Shown here: one piece after another, positions 39,973 to 49,163 of the stretch
Layout: each line of letters begins with the position of its first letter
Position numbering within the stretch: the stretch's first letter is position 1
From: Aidingimonas lacisalsi
GTDB lineage: Bacteria > Pseudomonadota > Gammaproteobacteria > Pseudomonadales > Halomonadaceae
Direction: 5' to 3'
DNA: 64,000 nt
NCBI RefSeq assembly: GCF_008079445.1
Contig: NZ_VRYH01000003.1
Location: forward strand, 62,001-126,000
Position numbers and translations under genes: made by a program
The notes under the pieces: model-generated
Seen by the model: only the letters and a program-made list of their open reading frames with translations
The model's database searches: none
Told to the model about the DNA's origin: nothing

Positions 39973-40926
39973 ATGAATCCCAATTATCTTGATTTCGAAC
40001 AGCCTATTGCCGAGTTGCAGGCGAAGATTGAGGAGTTGCGACTAGTCGGCAACGACAGCAAGATCAATATCAATGAAGAGGTCGTCAAGCTCCAGGAAAA
40101 GAGCAAGAAGCTCACCGAACAAATTTTCCGTGACCTCAGTGCCTGGCAGATATCGCAGCTCTCTCGCCATCCCAAGCGACCTTATACGCTCGATTATCTG
40201 CAGCACATTTTCAGTGATTTCGATGAACTGCATGGTGACCGACACTTCGCTGACGATGCCGCGCTCGTCGGGGGGATCGCGCGTCTGGATGACAAGCCGG
40301 TCATGGTCATCGGTCATCAGAAAGGCCGTGACGTCAAGGAAAAAGTCCGCCGCAACTTCGGCATGCCGCGCCCCGAAGGGTATCGCAAGGCGTGTCGCCT
40401 GATGGAGATGGCGGAACGCTTCAAGATGCCGGTGTTGACGTTCATCGATACACCGGGCGCCTATCCCGGTATCGATGCCGAAGAACGAGGCCAGAGTGAA
40501 GCGATCGCGTACAATCTGGCGGTCATGTCACGTTTGAAGACCCCTATCGTGACCACTGTCGTCGGCGAAGGTGGGTCGGGTGGCGCTTTGGCCATCGGAG
40601 TGTGCGATGAATTGCAGATGTTGCAGTATTCGACCTATTCGGTGATTTCGCCGGAAGGATGTGCCTCGATTCTCTGGAAGAGCGCGGAAAAGGCCTCGGA
40701 AGCAGCTCAGGCCATGGGGATCACTGCCGAGCGTCTCAATGAGCTCGGCTTCGTCGATACACTGATCAATGAGCCACTAGGGGGAGCGCATCGTCATCCG
40801 GTGGATACCGCCGCTCGTATCAAGACCGCTCTACTCGGTAGCCTGGAACGCCTCCAAGCCATGGATACATCGGCGCTGTTGTCGCGGCGGTATGAGCGTC
40901 TCATGAGTTATGGGGCGCCGGCCTGA
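39973..40926 (+). CDS. accA: Acetyl-CoA carboxylase carboxyltransferase alpha subunit
   Basis: A 317-residue subunit that, with AccD, transfers CO2 from biotin to acetyl-CoA in fatty acid synthesis. The start [15 protein letters not shown], the DTPGAYPG motif and the [12 protein letters not shown] oxyanion-hole segment are all conserved. GAAG just upstream supports the ATG. The order dnaE-accA-tilS is standard. Confidence 0.98.
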   Translation: MNPNYLDFEQPIAELQAKIEELRLVGNDSKININEEVVKLQEKSKKLTEQIFRDLSAWQISQLSRHPKRPYTLDYLQHIFSDFDELHGDRHFADDAALVGGIARLDDKPVMVIGHQKGRDVKEKVRRNFGMPRPEGYRKACRLMEMAERFKMPVLTFIDTPGAYPGIDAEERGQSEAIAYNLAVMSRLKTPIVTTVVGEGGSGGALAIGVCDELQMLQYSTYSVISPEGCASILWKSAEKASEAAQAMGITAERLNELGFVDTLINEPLGGAHRHPVDTAARIKTALLGSLERLQAMDTSALLSRRYERLMSYGAPA

Positions 40927-41056
40927 TAGTCCAGGGTGAGGCTTGTCCAGGACCGTCCTGTTTCGGTCTTTGCCGTCTGGCCCTGGAATGACTTGCCGCG
41001 TCTCTACCTTGGCCAGGCGACGTTCGAGATAGGCTCGCTGCCTTAGAGGTACGGTC

Positions 41057-42331
41057 ATGCCCCTTCAATCCCTGATCGACGATGCCTTGGCGAAGACACC
41101 GCCAGGGCGGGCTGTCTGGATTGCCCTTTCCGGCGGACTCGATTCCTCGCTATTGCTGACGCTGGTCGCTGAGGCGCGGCATCGTCACCCACGCGATCTG
41201 TATGCCGTTCATGTCAATCACGGCCTTCAGTCGGCCGCTGCCGACTTCGAACTGCATAGCCGTCGGTTGTGTACGCAACTCGGTATTCCCCTCAGTGTCG
41301 ACAGGGTCGCAGTGGCCGAGAATCATGAGTCGGGGCTCGAGGGAGCGGCGCGTGAGGCTCGTTACGCTGCTTTCCTACGGCATGTCGGTACCGACGAGGC
41401 ATTGTGGTTGGCCCAGCACCGCAATGATCAGGCCGAGTCGTTTCTGTTGGCGGCATTGCGCGGCAGCGGCACGCGGGGGCTGGCGGGTATGGGGCAAGTT
41501 CGACATTGGCGTGGGCGACGGCTTATGCGTCCGTTGCTGGATGTGCCCCGGTCGCAACTGGAAGCGCTGGCTCGGCAGCGAAATATCTCATGGATCGAAG
41601 ACCCGACCAACGCGGATACGGTCCAGGACCGCAATTTCCTGCGCCAGCGCGTACTACCGTTGCTGGAGCAGCGTTGGCCGGCGGCCAGCGCTTCGCTGGC
41701 CACATCGGCGCGACTGGCCGGTGACGCCGATGACCTTCTCGACGACCTGGCGGCTCTGGATCTCGCGGTGGCGGGAGGGGACCCGACTTGTCTTCCGGTC
41801 CATGCGCTCCTGGCGTTGAGTGGGCCTCGCCTTCGCTTGCTACTGCGTTATTGCTGTCAACGACAGGGCTTGCCGACACCACCCGCTGCACGCCTGGCGA
41901 CACTCATCGAGCAGCTGACTGCACGGCACGATGCCAAGGTGCATATCACCTGGACCGGAGCGGAGGCCCGTCGTTGGCGTGGACATCTCTACATGATGGA
42001 GACGCGAGATAGTATGCCTGAAGAATGGTGGGCATCCTGGAATGGCGAGTCGCGGTTGCTGACACCCTTGGGGCCCTTATGCTGGCAATTGCAATGCCGA
42101 TCCGGCGACGCGACCTCGTTGCATGTCTCCCCTCGGCTGGGCGGGGAGCGCCTGCATTTGCCGCGACGCGGACATCGCGATCTCAAGCGACTCCTCCAGG
42201 AGCAGGAAATGCCACCGTGGCGGCGACAGGATGTACTGGTGGTCTGGCATCACGATACGCCAGTGGCGGCATTGGAGCCGACAGGCGCATTTGGGGTGTG
42301 TGCCGAGGGATGGCAACTTACTCCGATATGA
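41057..42331 (+). CDS. tilS: tRNA(Ile)-lysidine synthase
   Basis: A 424-residue ATP-dependent enzyme that puts lysidine on C34 of the minor tRNA-Ile, changing its reading from AUG to AUA. The PP-loop SGGLDSS is at 25-31, and the HNDQAE segment (in QHRNDQAESFLL) is present. AGAGG seven bases upstream supports the ATG. Its last 14 bases overlap the convergent ppx gene. Confidence 0.95.
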   Translation: MPLQSLIDDALAKTPPGRAVWIALSGGLDSSLLLTLVAEARHRHPRDLYAVHVNHGLQSAAADFELHSRRLCTQLGIPLSVDRVAVAENHESGLEGAAREARYAAFLRHVGTDEALWLAQHRNDQAESFLLAALRGSGTRGLAGMGQVRHWRGRRLMRPLLDVPRSQLEALARQRNISWIEDPTNADTVQDRNFLRQRVLPLLEQRWPAASASLATSARLAGDADDLLDDLAALDLAVAGGDPTCLPVHALLALSGPRLRLLLRYCCQRQGLPTPPAARLATLIEQLTARHDAKVHITWTGAEARRWRGHLYMMETRDSMPEEWWASWNGESRLLTPLGPLCWQLQCRSGDATSLHVSPRLGGERLHLPRRGHRDLKRLLQEQEMPPWRRQDVLVVWHHDTPVAALEPTGAFGVCAEGWQLTPI

Positions 42332-43850
42332 TGTCCAGAGCATAGCCGGCCGAGCGCTGATAGTCGGCTTCCTGTTCCAGGTCGTTGAGCAGCAGCGCCC
42401 GTTCGGGGAGTTCATTATTCAGTATGACGCTCAGGCCTTCGCCGTCGACATGAAGCTCGATACGCGTCATGGGGAGTTCGGGCCGCGAGTGATTGAATAT
42501 GACAGCCAAGCGTAACAGGCGTGCCAGCTTTGCCATGACGGCCTGATGGCTCGGCGGTAGTGACTCGAGCTCCTTGATCGGGAACTTGCGCCGATGGGCC
42601 CGGACCAGAAAAGCCAGCATCTGTTGTTCGGGGCGTGAGAAACCGGGTAGATCGGAATGTGCCAGTAGATAGGCGCCATGGCGGTGGAATTGGCTATGCG
42701 AGATGGCGAGACCGATTTCGTGGAGTTGCGCGGCCCAATCGAGAAAGGTCACCTGCCCGTCGCTGATTGACCAGACATCCTGTACCTGCTGCAAGCATGC
42801 CCGTGCTGTCTCAGCGACATTATCGGCTTGTCGGACGTCGACGCCAAAGCGTTGGCGCAGTGCATGAAGGGTCTGCAGGCGCGGGTCTTCAGCCGTATGT
42901 CGGCCAGCAAGATCATACAAGACGCCTTCTCGCAAGGCCCCATCCGAGTAACGCATGTGTGCGAGATCGAAGGCATCGAAGATGGCGCACAGAATGGCGA
43001 TGCCGGCAGGGAAGACCGTGGCGCGATCTGCCTTGAGTCCCGCCATGGCGAGTTTGTCGAGACGCTTGTTCTTGAGTAGCCTCTCGCGCAGCGACCAGAG
43101 CCCCTCTCGAGTAATGATACCTTCGGGACCATCGTTGTTGGCCGCTATGACGGCGGCTGCGGCCTTGATGGTGCCACTGGAGCCGACAGGATCACTCCAG
43201 CCCAGTTCCTGATAGTGGCGGCGAATATGCGCCAGCTCCGACAACGCGGCGAGTTCCGCTTTGCGAAAGCGCTTCTCGCTGATCTCGCCATCACCGAAAA
43301 AACGTTGGGTATAAGCGACACAGCCCATGTGCAGACTTTCCAGGGCCAATGGTACGAACTGCTCGCCGATGATGAATTCAGTGGAACCGCCACCAATGTC
43401 GACGATTAGACGCCGGCCGTGCACGTCGGCCAGGGCATGAGCTGCGCCCAGGTAGATGAGTCGAGCCTCTTCGCGGCCCGACACGATTTCGATCGGATGG
43501 CCGAGCAAGGCTTCCGCGCGCTCGATGAACGCCAAGCTGTTGTCGGCAGCACGCAGTGCATTGGTACCGACGACGCGAAAACCGGAAGGCGGAATGTCCG
43601 TGATGAACGGGCAGAAGCGAGCCAGGCAGTCCAATGCCCGTTCCATGGCCGCTTCACTCAACACACCATGTTCGTTGAGCCCCGCTGCCAGTTGCACTTT
43701 TTCTCCCTGCTTGGCAACAACCTGCAATTGCCCACCGACATAATTGGCCACCAGCAGGTGGAAGCTGTTGGAGCCTAAGTCGATGGCTGCCAACCGGCGC
43801 GGTTGAGAAGTTGAGTCGGGCGTCCTATGCGTGGCCGTGGGGGTGGTCAT
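42318..43850 (-). CDS. ppx: Exopolyphosphatase (Ppx/GppA family)
   Basis: A 510-residue ASKHA-fold phosphatase that releases phosphate from the end of polyphosphate. Motifs include AAIDLGSNSFHLLVA at about 20-34, VGTNALR and IDIGGGSTEF (read as IVDIGGGSTEF), with an HD-like C-terminal region. About 18 extra N-terminal residues (Thr/Ser/Pro-rich) come before the conserved part. GppA is the alternative, but the length and the presence of ppk1 in the same window favour Ppx. It ends inside tilS by 14 bases. Confidence 0.92.
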   Translation of the reverse strand: MTTPTATHRTPDSTSQPRRLAAIDLGSNSFHLLVANYVGGQLQVVAKQGEKVQLAAGLNEHGVLSEAAMERALDCLARFCPFITDIPPSGFRVVGTNALRAADNSLAFIERAEALLGHPIEIVSGREEARLIYLGAAHALADVHGRRLIVDIGGGSTEFIIGEQFVPLALESLHMGCVAYTQRFFGDGEISEKRFRKAELAALSELAHIRRHYQELGWSDPVGSSGTIKAAAAVIAANNDGPEGIITREGLWSLRERLLKNKRLDKLAMAGLKADRATVFPAGIAILCAIFDAFDLAHMRYSDGALREGVLYDLAGRHTAEDPRLQTLHALRQRFGVDVRQADNVAETARACLQQVQDVWSISDGQVTFLDWAAQLHEIGLAISHSQFHRHGAYLLAHSDLPGFSRPEQQMLAFLVRAHRRKFPIKELESLPPSHQAVMAKLARLLRLAVIFNHSRPELPMTRIELHVDGEGLSVILNNELPERALLLNDLEQEADYQRSAGYALDIISE

Positions 43851-44352
43851 GACGTATCCCTTCGGTCGATATGGGCATAAGGTTGCGGGGCGCTGCTGGG
43901 CTTGTCAATCGGCATCGATACTCATGGTCGGGGGCGGCGATTAAGCCAGTGAATTTACCAAGGGGGTTGCGTTTGGCGTCGTGCTTGACTACCATCGAGT
44001 CGTTCGCCTGTTCCGAATGCTTCCCGACCGCGTCGCGGTCAAATTCCAAGTCGTCAGATAGCCCGCTGATTCATTCGATGATGCCTGAGCATCATTCTTG
44101 ATAATCAGGCGATACGATGATTGACTATAACGCCTCATTTGCGTCCTCCCCGGTCTTTGATTCCTCCGTGGAGAGGTCAATTGGCAGCCAGTGATCGCTT
44201 ACCGTTAGTCTTAGCAGGCACGGCAAGACGTGTTGGACCAAAGTGGCGAGATTCAGGGCTCTGAACGCATCACGCGGCGTACCGTCACCGCCTCCTGTCG
44301 TTTCCCGGCGCATAGCCGCTCACGCTGACACGAGCAATTTCTGAACAAACCG
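43851..44352 (+). promoter_or_regulatory. Gene-free ppx-rho gap; rho leader
   Basis: Five hundred bases between the divergent ppx and rho starts contain no gene I can support. A thioredoxin gene, found here in pseudomonads, is absent. The 3' part (about 44130-44340) is rich in C and T-poor stretches such as CCTCCCCGG and CCGCCTCCTG, which would suit a Rho-utilisation site for autoregulation. No convincing Shine-Dalgarno precedes rho (sequence ends CTGAACAAACCG before the ATG). A 25-codon ORF at 44116-44193 is possible but weak. Confidence 0.45.
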
Positions 44353-45612
44353 ATGAATCTTACCGAACTCAAGCAAAAGACCGTTCCGGAGCTTTTGGAT
44401 ATCGCCCGCGAGATGGGGATCGATAACCTGGCCCGGTCACGCAAGCAAGACATCATCTTCGCCATCCTGAAAAGGCATGCGAAAAGTGGTGAGGACATAT
44501 ATGGCGATGGCGTACTGGAGATACTGCAGGATGGTTTTGGATTCCTGCGCAGTGCCGACAGTTCCTATCTCGCCGGTCCCGACGACATCTATGTCTCACC
44601 CTCGCAGATTCGCCGTTTCAATCTACGCAAGGGCGATAGCATCGCCGGCAAGATTCGTCCTCCCAAGGAAGGCGAACGTTACTTCGCGCTTCTCAAGGTT
44701 AGCCAGATCAACTTCGACAAGCCTGAGAACGCCAAGCACAAGATCCTTTTCGAGAACCTGACGCCACTGTTCCCGCAGGAACGTCTCGTCATGGAGATCG
44801 GAAATGGTTCCACCGAGGATCTCACGGCTCGTGTTATCGACCTGACGTCACCGATCGGTAAAGGGCAGCGTGGCTTGCTCGTTTCCCCACCGAAGGCCGG
44901 CAAGACGTTGATGTTGCAGAACATCGCGACATCGATCACGCGAAACAATCCCGAATGTCACCTGATCGTGCTGTTGATCGACGAGCGCCCTGAAGAAGTG
45001 ACCGAGATGTCGCGTACCGTACGTGGCGAAGTGGTCGCTTCGACCTTCGATGAACCACCGGCGCGCCACGTGCAGGTCGCCGAAATGGTGATCGAAAAAG
45101 CCAAGCGTCTCGTCGAACACAAGCGTGACGTGGTCATCCTGCTCGATTCCATCACCCGTCTGGCGCGCGCTTACAACACTGTCGTCCCCTCCTCGGGCAA
45201 GGTGTTGACCGGTGGGGTCGATGCGCATGCCTTGGAAAAACCCAAGCGATTCTTCGGGGCAGCGCGTAATATCGAAGAGGGTGGCAGCTTGACCATTATC
45301 GCGACAGCGCTCGTCGATACTGGCTCCAAGATGGATGAAGTCATCTTCGAGGAGTTCAAGGGGACCGGCAACATGGAAGCTCACCTGGATCGAAAATTGG
45401 CTGAGAAACGTGTTTATCCGGCCCTGAACATTCGTCGTTCAGGAACTCGCCGCGAGGATCTGATCGCCTCCGAGGATGAAATGCAGCGTATGTGGATCCT
45501 GCGCAAGCTGCTCAATCCGATGGAGGATGTCGCGGCAACTGAATTTCTGATCGACCGTTTGAAGGATACGAAAACGAATATCGAGTTTTTCGAGGCCATG
45601 AAGAGACGCTGA
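44353..45612 (+). CDS. rho: Transcription termination factor Rho
   Basis: A 419-residue hexameric RNA-dependent ATPase, the same length as E. coli Rho and nearly identical at motif level. The N-terminal [15 protein letters not shown], the RNA-binding [17 protein letters not shown], the Walker A segment PPKAGKT around 178-184, the Walker [17 protein letters not shown] and the Q-loop/R-loop region [18 protein letters not shown] are all intact. It is followed by a strong intrinsic terminator just before ubiD. Confidence 0.99.
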   Translation: MNLTELKQKTVPELLDIAREMGIDNLARSRKQDIIFAILKRHAKSGEDIYGDGVLEILQDGFGFLRSADSSYLAGPDDIYVSPSQIRRFNLRKGDSIAGKIRPPKEGERYFALLKVSQINFDKPENAKHKILFENLTPLFPQERLVMEIGNGSTEDLTARVIDLTSPIGKGQRGLLVSPPKAGKTLMLQNIATSITRNNPECHLIVLLIDERPEEVTEMSRTVRGEVVASTFDEPPARHVQVAEMVIEKAKRLVEHKRDVVILLDSITRLARAYNTVVPSSGKVLTGGVDAHALEKPKRFFGAARNIEEGGSLTIIATALVDTGSKMDEVIFEEFKGTGNMEAHLDRKLAEKRVYPALNIRRSGTRREDLIASEDEMQRMWILRKLLNPMEDVAATEFLIDRLKDTKTNIEFFEAMKRR

Positions 45613-45725
45613 TTCTAGCCGGTTACGCTTGAGTGGGCCCTGTCGGAGATCGACGAACGCAGGCGGTTTTCTGCTAGGGTTGTATCACTGGGGTCAAGCG
45701 TCCAGCATCGCGAGCAACACAACGA

Positions 45726-45757
45726 GGGGCGGCATGCTATGCTGCCCCTTCGTTTTT
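45726..45757 (+). terminator. Intrinsic terminator after rho
   Basis: A nine-bp stem GGGGCGGCA/TGCTGCCCC (one G-U pair, five-base loop) at 45726-45748, followed by TTCGTTTTT. It ends only 18 bases before the ubiD start codon, which leaves no room for a normal ubiD promoter downstream of it. Confidence 0.85.
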
Positions 45758-45775
45758 CCGGTAACGGGATAGCCC

Positions 45776-47278
45776 ATGAAATATAAGGACTTGCGCGACT
45801 TCATCACGACGCTGGAGTCTCGTGGAGAGCTCCAGCGGGTCACCGCAGAGGTGGATTCCTATCTGGAGGTCACCGAAATTTGTGATCGGACCTTGAAAGC
45901 GGGCGGACCAGCGTTGCTGTTCGAGAACGTCAAGGGCTACGATATGCCGCTGCTTGGCAATCTCTTCGGAACTCCGGAACGGGTGGCAGCCGGTATGGGC
46001 CAGGATAGCGTGGAAGCCTTGCGTGAGGTGGGCAAGCTGCTGGCTTTCCTCAAGGAGCCGGATCCTCCCAAGGGATTCCGTGATGCCTGGGATAAACTCC
46101 CGATCGTCAAGCAAGTCATGAGCATGGGACCCAGGACGTTGAGCAAGGCCCCTGTGCAAGAGGTCGTCCTGGAAGATGAAGCCGTCGATCTGGATCGGTT
46201 GCCGATTCAGCACTGCTGGCCGGGTGATGTGGCACCGTTGATTACTTGGGCGTTGGTGGTAACCAAGGGGCCACAGAAGACGCGTCAGAACCTGGGCATA
46301 TACCGCCAGCAGAAGCTTGGCAGGAACCGTCTGATAATGCGCTGGCTGGCGCATCGCGGCGGAGCCCTGGATTTCCAAGAGTTTCAGCGTACCTATCCTG
46401 GCGAACCGTTCCCGGTAGCGGTATCGCTGGGTGCTGATCCGGCGACCATTCTGGGAGCAGTGACGCCGGTTCCGGACAACCTTTCGGAGTATGCCTTTGC
46501 CGGCTTGTTGCGCGGCTCTCGTACTGAGTTGGTCAAATGCGGTCATGCCGACCTGGAAGTACCGGCATCGAGTGAGATCGTGCTGGAGGGCTTCATTTAT
46601 CCGGACGACGTGGCCGAGGAGGGCCCCTATGGTGACCACACCGGCTATTACAACGAAGTGGAAACGTTTCCGGTATTCACCGTCGAGCGGATGACCCATC
46701 GCCGTAATCCTATATACCACTCTACATATACGGGGCGTCCACCAGACGAACCGGCGATCCTGGGACTGGCATTGAACGAAGTGTTCGTCCCGATTCTGCA
46801 GAAACAGTTCCCCGAGATCGTCGATTTCTATCTGCCCCCCGAAGGCTGTTCCTATCGAATGGCGGTGGTCACCATGAAGAAGCAATACCCGGGTCATGCC
46901 AAGCGTGTGATGATGGGGACATGGAGTTTCCTGCGTCAGTTCATGTATACCAAGTTCGTCGTCGTGCTTGACGACGACGTTGATGCCAGAGATTGGAAGG
47001 ATGTGATATGGGCCATGACCACTCGCATGGACCCATCGCGTGATACCGTGCTGGTCGAGAATACGCCAATCGATTATCTGGACTTTGCGTCACCGGTGTC
47101 CGGATTGGGATCGAAAATGGGTATGGATGCAACCAGTAAATGGCCTGGTGAAACGGAGCGCGAGTGGGGAACGCCCATCGTGATGGACGAAGCGGTCAAG
47201 GCGCGGGTGAATGATCGCTGGAGCGAACTGGGTATCGAGCTACCTGCCGCTTACCCCAACCACAAGAGGACATCATGA
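45776..47278 (+). CDS. ubiD: 4-hydroxy-3-polyprenylbenzoate decarboxylase
   Basis: A 500-residue prenylated-FMN-dependent decarboxylase of ubiquinone synthesis, close to E. coli UbiD (497). It starts with [19 protein letters not shown] and carries the [12 protein letters not shown] and [14 protein letters not shown] segments. It needs the UbiX flavin prenyltransferase, which is not in this window. It overlaps the flavin reductase gene by four bases (ATGA). Confidence 0.97.
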   Translation: MKYKDLRDFITTLESRGELQRVTAEVDSYLEVTEICDRTLKAGGPALLFENVKGYDMPLLGNLFGTPERVAAGMGQDSVEALREVGKLLAFLKEPDPPKGFRDAWDKLPIVKQVMSMGPRTLSKAPVQEVVLEDEAVDLDRLPIQHCWPGDVAPLITWALVVTKGPQKTRQNLGIYRQQKLGRNRLIMRWLAHRGGALDFQEFQRTYPGEPFPVAVSLGADPATILGAVTPVPDNLSEYAFAGLLRGSRTELVKCGHADLEVPASSEIVLEGFIYPDDVAEEGPYGDHTGYYNEVETFPVFTVERMTHRRNPIYHSTYTGRPPDEPAILGLALNEVFVPILQKQFPEIVDFYLPPEGCSYRMAVVTMKKQYPGHAKRVMMGTWSFLRQFMYTKFVVVLDDDVDARDWKDVIWAMTTRMDPSRDTVLVENTPIDYLDFASPVSGLGSKMGMDATSKWPGETEREWGTPIVMDEAVKARVNDRWSELGIELPAAYPNHKRTS

Positions 47279-48057
47279 CGGTCAGGACATTGACCTGCCA
47301 AGTCACGGCGGTGGAAGACCTGACGCCGGATGTGTTTCGTGTACATCTGGCGGGCCGCTCAGAGGCCATGGTTCACGCGCCGGGACAGTATCTCGAACTC
47401 CAACTCGATGAGGAAACCTGGGTTCCTTTTTCCATTGCCAATGCCCATGCGGACGATGGCTACCTCGAGCTCCATATCCAGCACTGGCCGGAGCGGGAGA
47501 ATTCTGCACGTCTGCGTGAAGTGGTGCTGCATGCCCATCAGTTGTCCCTGCGGTTACCTGGCGGCGATTGTGTCCTCGATACCACGAGCCAACGCCCCTT
47601 GACGTTGATCGCCGCAGGGACAGGATTTGCCCAGATGAAAGCCATCATCGAGGCAGCGCTGGAAAGCGATCCTGCGCGCGAGATCGAGTTGTGGTGGGCC
47701 GTCAAGGAGCGACGCGACCTGTATCTGGAAAGTCTACCCAGAGAGTGGGCGGCCACGTATCCCAACTTTCGTTTCCATGGAGTGATCGAAGTGGATCGGC
47801 CCGATGACTTCGCCAATGAGCGCACTTTCGCCTATCAGGGGCGGATCGACGACGTCCTGGCCAGGTCCATCGATACACTCGCAGGCTGTGATGTGTATCT
47901 GTCGGGCTCCCCCGGGATGGTGTATAGCTGCATCGACAGTCTAGCCATGCGTGGACTGGACCCTTCTCGTACCTTCTCCGATGTCTTCGCCTATGCCCCG
48001 CGCGAGCCGCTATTTCCAATCGACGTCAGTTCGCCGAGCAAGGAGTCGCTGACATGA
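47275..48057 (+). CDS. NAD(P)H-flavin reductase (Fre-like)
   Basis: A 260-residue member of the ferredoxin-NADP reductase superfamily, shaped like E. coli Fre. The flavin-binding segment is VPFSIANAH in place of the usual RPFS, and the nucleotide-binding segment is [13 protein letters not shown]. No iron-sulfur ferredoxin domain is present. It supplies reduced flavin; co-translation with ubiD (ATGA overlap) suggests a supply role for prenyl-FMN or general use (inference). AAGAGG supports the start. Confidence 0.9.
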   Translation: MTVRTLTCQVTAVEDLTPDVFRVHLAGRSEAMVHAPGQYLELQLDEETWVPFSIANAHADDGYLELHIQHWPERENSARLREVVLHAHQLSLRLPGGDCVLDTTSQRPLTLIAAGTGFAQMKAIIEAALESDPAREIELWWAVKERRDLYLESLPREWAATYPNFRFHGVIEVDRPDDFANERTFAYQGRIDDVLARSIDTLAGCDVYLSGSPGMVYSCIDSLAMRGLDPSRTFSDVFAYAPREPLFPIDVSSPSKESLT

Positions 48058-48767
48058 GTGCGGCACCTATCCTGATTACCGGCGGCGCTCAGCGTCTTGG
48101 GCGGTACTGTGCCGAACGGCTGCTTGATGACGGTCACCCGGTGATCGTCAGCTACCGGCGCGAGCGTCCCGAATTGGAGGCTCTGCGCAACTTGGGCATC
48201 GTGACGCTCCCGGCCGACTTCGCTACCGAGGCCGGCATCCACGATTTCATCGAGCGGCTCAAGAGTGAAACCGGCTCGCTCAGAGCGATAGTCCATAATG
48301 CCAGCGATTGGGCACCGGATAGTCTCGACGAGGAGGCTGGGGCCAATTTCGAGCATCTATTCCGGGTACACATGCAGGCCCCTTATTTGATCAACCTGCA
48401 AGTCCGGGAATTACTCGAGCAGGGTGATGAGCCGCAACGCGACATCGTCCATATGACCGATTACGTTGCCCAGCGAGGTTCGCGAAAACATGCCGCCTAT
48501 GCGGCGTCCAAGGCAGGTCTGGAGAATCTGACGCTCTCCTTCGCTGCGATGTATGCGCCGGCCATTCAGGTCAATGCCATCGCTCCAGCCATGATCATGC
48601 TCAATGACGGCGATGACGATGCTTACGCTGAAAAGGCCAAGGCCAAGTCGGCCATGCGGATGATCCCTGGACCGGATGTCATATATCAGAGCCTTCGTTA
48701 CCTGCTCGACAACCGCTTCGTAACAGGCGTGACCCTGCCGGTCGATGGGGGACGCCACTTGCGTTGA
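48054..48767 (+). CDS. folM: Dihydromonapterin reductase (short-chain dehydrogenase)
   Basis: A 237-residue short-chain dehydrogenase. The nucleotide-binding TGGAQRLG is at 9-16, unlike the common TGxxxGIG and typical of FolM/pteridine reductases. The catalytic Tyr and Lys are in YAASKAG. FolM reduces dihydromonapterin to tetrahydromonapterin. It overlaps the flavin reductase stop by ATGA and has AAGGAG upstream. A different SDR substrate cannot be excluded. Confidence 0.88.
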   Translation: MSAAPILITGGAQRLGRYCAERLLDDGHPVIVSYRRERPELEALRNLGIVTLPADFATEAGIHDFIERLKSETGSLRAIVHNASDWAPDSLDEEAGANFEHLFRVHMQAPYLINLQVRELLEQGDEPQRDIVHMTDYVAQRGSRKHAAYAASKAGLENLTLSFAAMYAPAIQVNAIAPAMIMLNDGDDDAYAEKAKAKSAMRMIPGPDVIYQSLRYLLDNRFVTGVTLPVDGGRHLR

Positions 48768-48827
48768 GTTGATGAGCAATGGCATCGTTGTCGGCAGACT
48801 GCGCCTCGACCATGGAGTGGAGATGAC

Positions 48828-48855
48828 TTGTCAGATAGGCTCAGCCATGTAAGAT
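48828..48855 (+). promoter_or_regulatory. Candidate promoter of the DAHP synthase leader
   Basis: TTGTCA at 48828-48833 and TAAGAT at 48850-48855 with a 16-bp spacer. A transcript starting near 48862 would carry the inverted repeat GTTAA-CAGCA-TTAAC (48861-48875) at its very start and the leader-peptide start codon 30 bases in. Confidence 0.45.
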
Positions 48856-48890
48856 AGAGCGTTAACAGCATTAACGATTTGGAGACATCC

Positions 48891-49028
48891 ATGCCTGCCA
48901 GGCTTGTAACAAGGCGACTGACGAGCACCGCCAAGCCAGCGGTCGGCAGTGTCGTGTACAAGCCAAAAGCGGCATTCGGCTTCTGGCGCTATTGGTTTAG
49001 CGCCGGCGCGTCGGCGGTCGGGATGTAG
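48891..49028 (+). CDS. Aromatic-rich leader peptide upstream of DAHP synthase
   Basis: A 45-codon ORF with a good GGAG seven bases before its ATG. Residues 1-28 are basic and nearly without aromatics (one Tyr). Residues 29-36 read Phe-Gly-Phe-Trp-Arg-Tyr-Trp-Phe, six aromatic residues in eight, covering all three aromatic amino acids; the codons are at 48975-48998. A stop follows nine codons later. About 54 bases after the stop a strong terminator hairpin begins, and an alternative pairing arm lies between. This is the layout of a ribosome-mediated attenuator, as in the trp and pheA leaders. The peptide has no other visible function. Confidence 0.8.
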   Translation: MPARLVTRRLTSTAKPAVGSVVYKPKAAFGFWRYWFSAGASAVGM

Positions 49029-49059
49029 CATCCATACCGCGAGGCGCGCCCGATCAGCC

Positions 49060-49117
49060 CGGGTTGCCTCCCTGTTTCATGACCCCCGGTCGGCAACCCG
49101 ACCGGGGGTTTGTCGTT
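49060..49117 (+). terminator. Attenuator: antiterminator arm and intrinsic terminator
   Basis: The terminator is an 11-bp stem CCCCCGGTCGG/CCGACCGGGGG (49083-49093 and 49098-49108) with loop CAAC, followed by TTTGTCGTT. The segment CGGGTTGCC (49060-49068) is exactly complementary to GGCAACCCG (49092-49100), which includes the terminator loop and parts of both arms, so the two structures exclude each other. The end of the leader ORF (49013-49022) can in turn pair with 49058-49068, using G-U pairs. Confidence 0.75.
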
Positions 49118-49163
49118 AGTGGCAGCGCTTTGGTGACCGGAAACCATGCAAGGAGAATTCGAC

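Noticed and set aside
43871-44101. Plus-strand ORF of 76 codons in the ppx-rho gap
   Set aside because: No ribosome site, odd composition and no family resemblance.
45737-46897. Minus-strand ORF of 386 codons over ubiD
   Set aside because: ubiD is complete and conserved; the antisense ORF runs through the rho terminator region and looks like no protein family.
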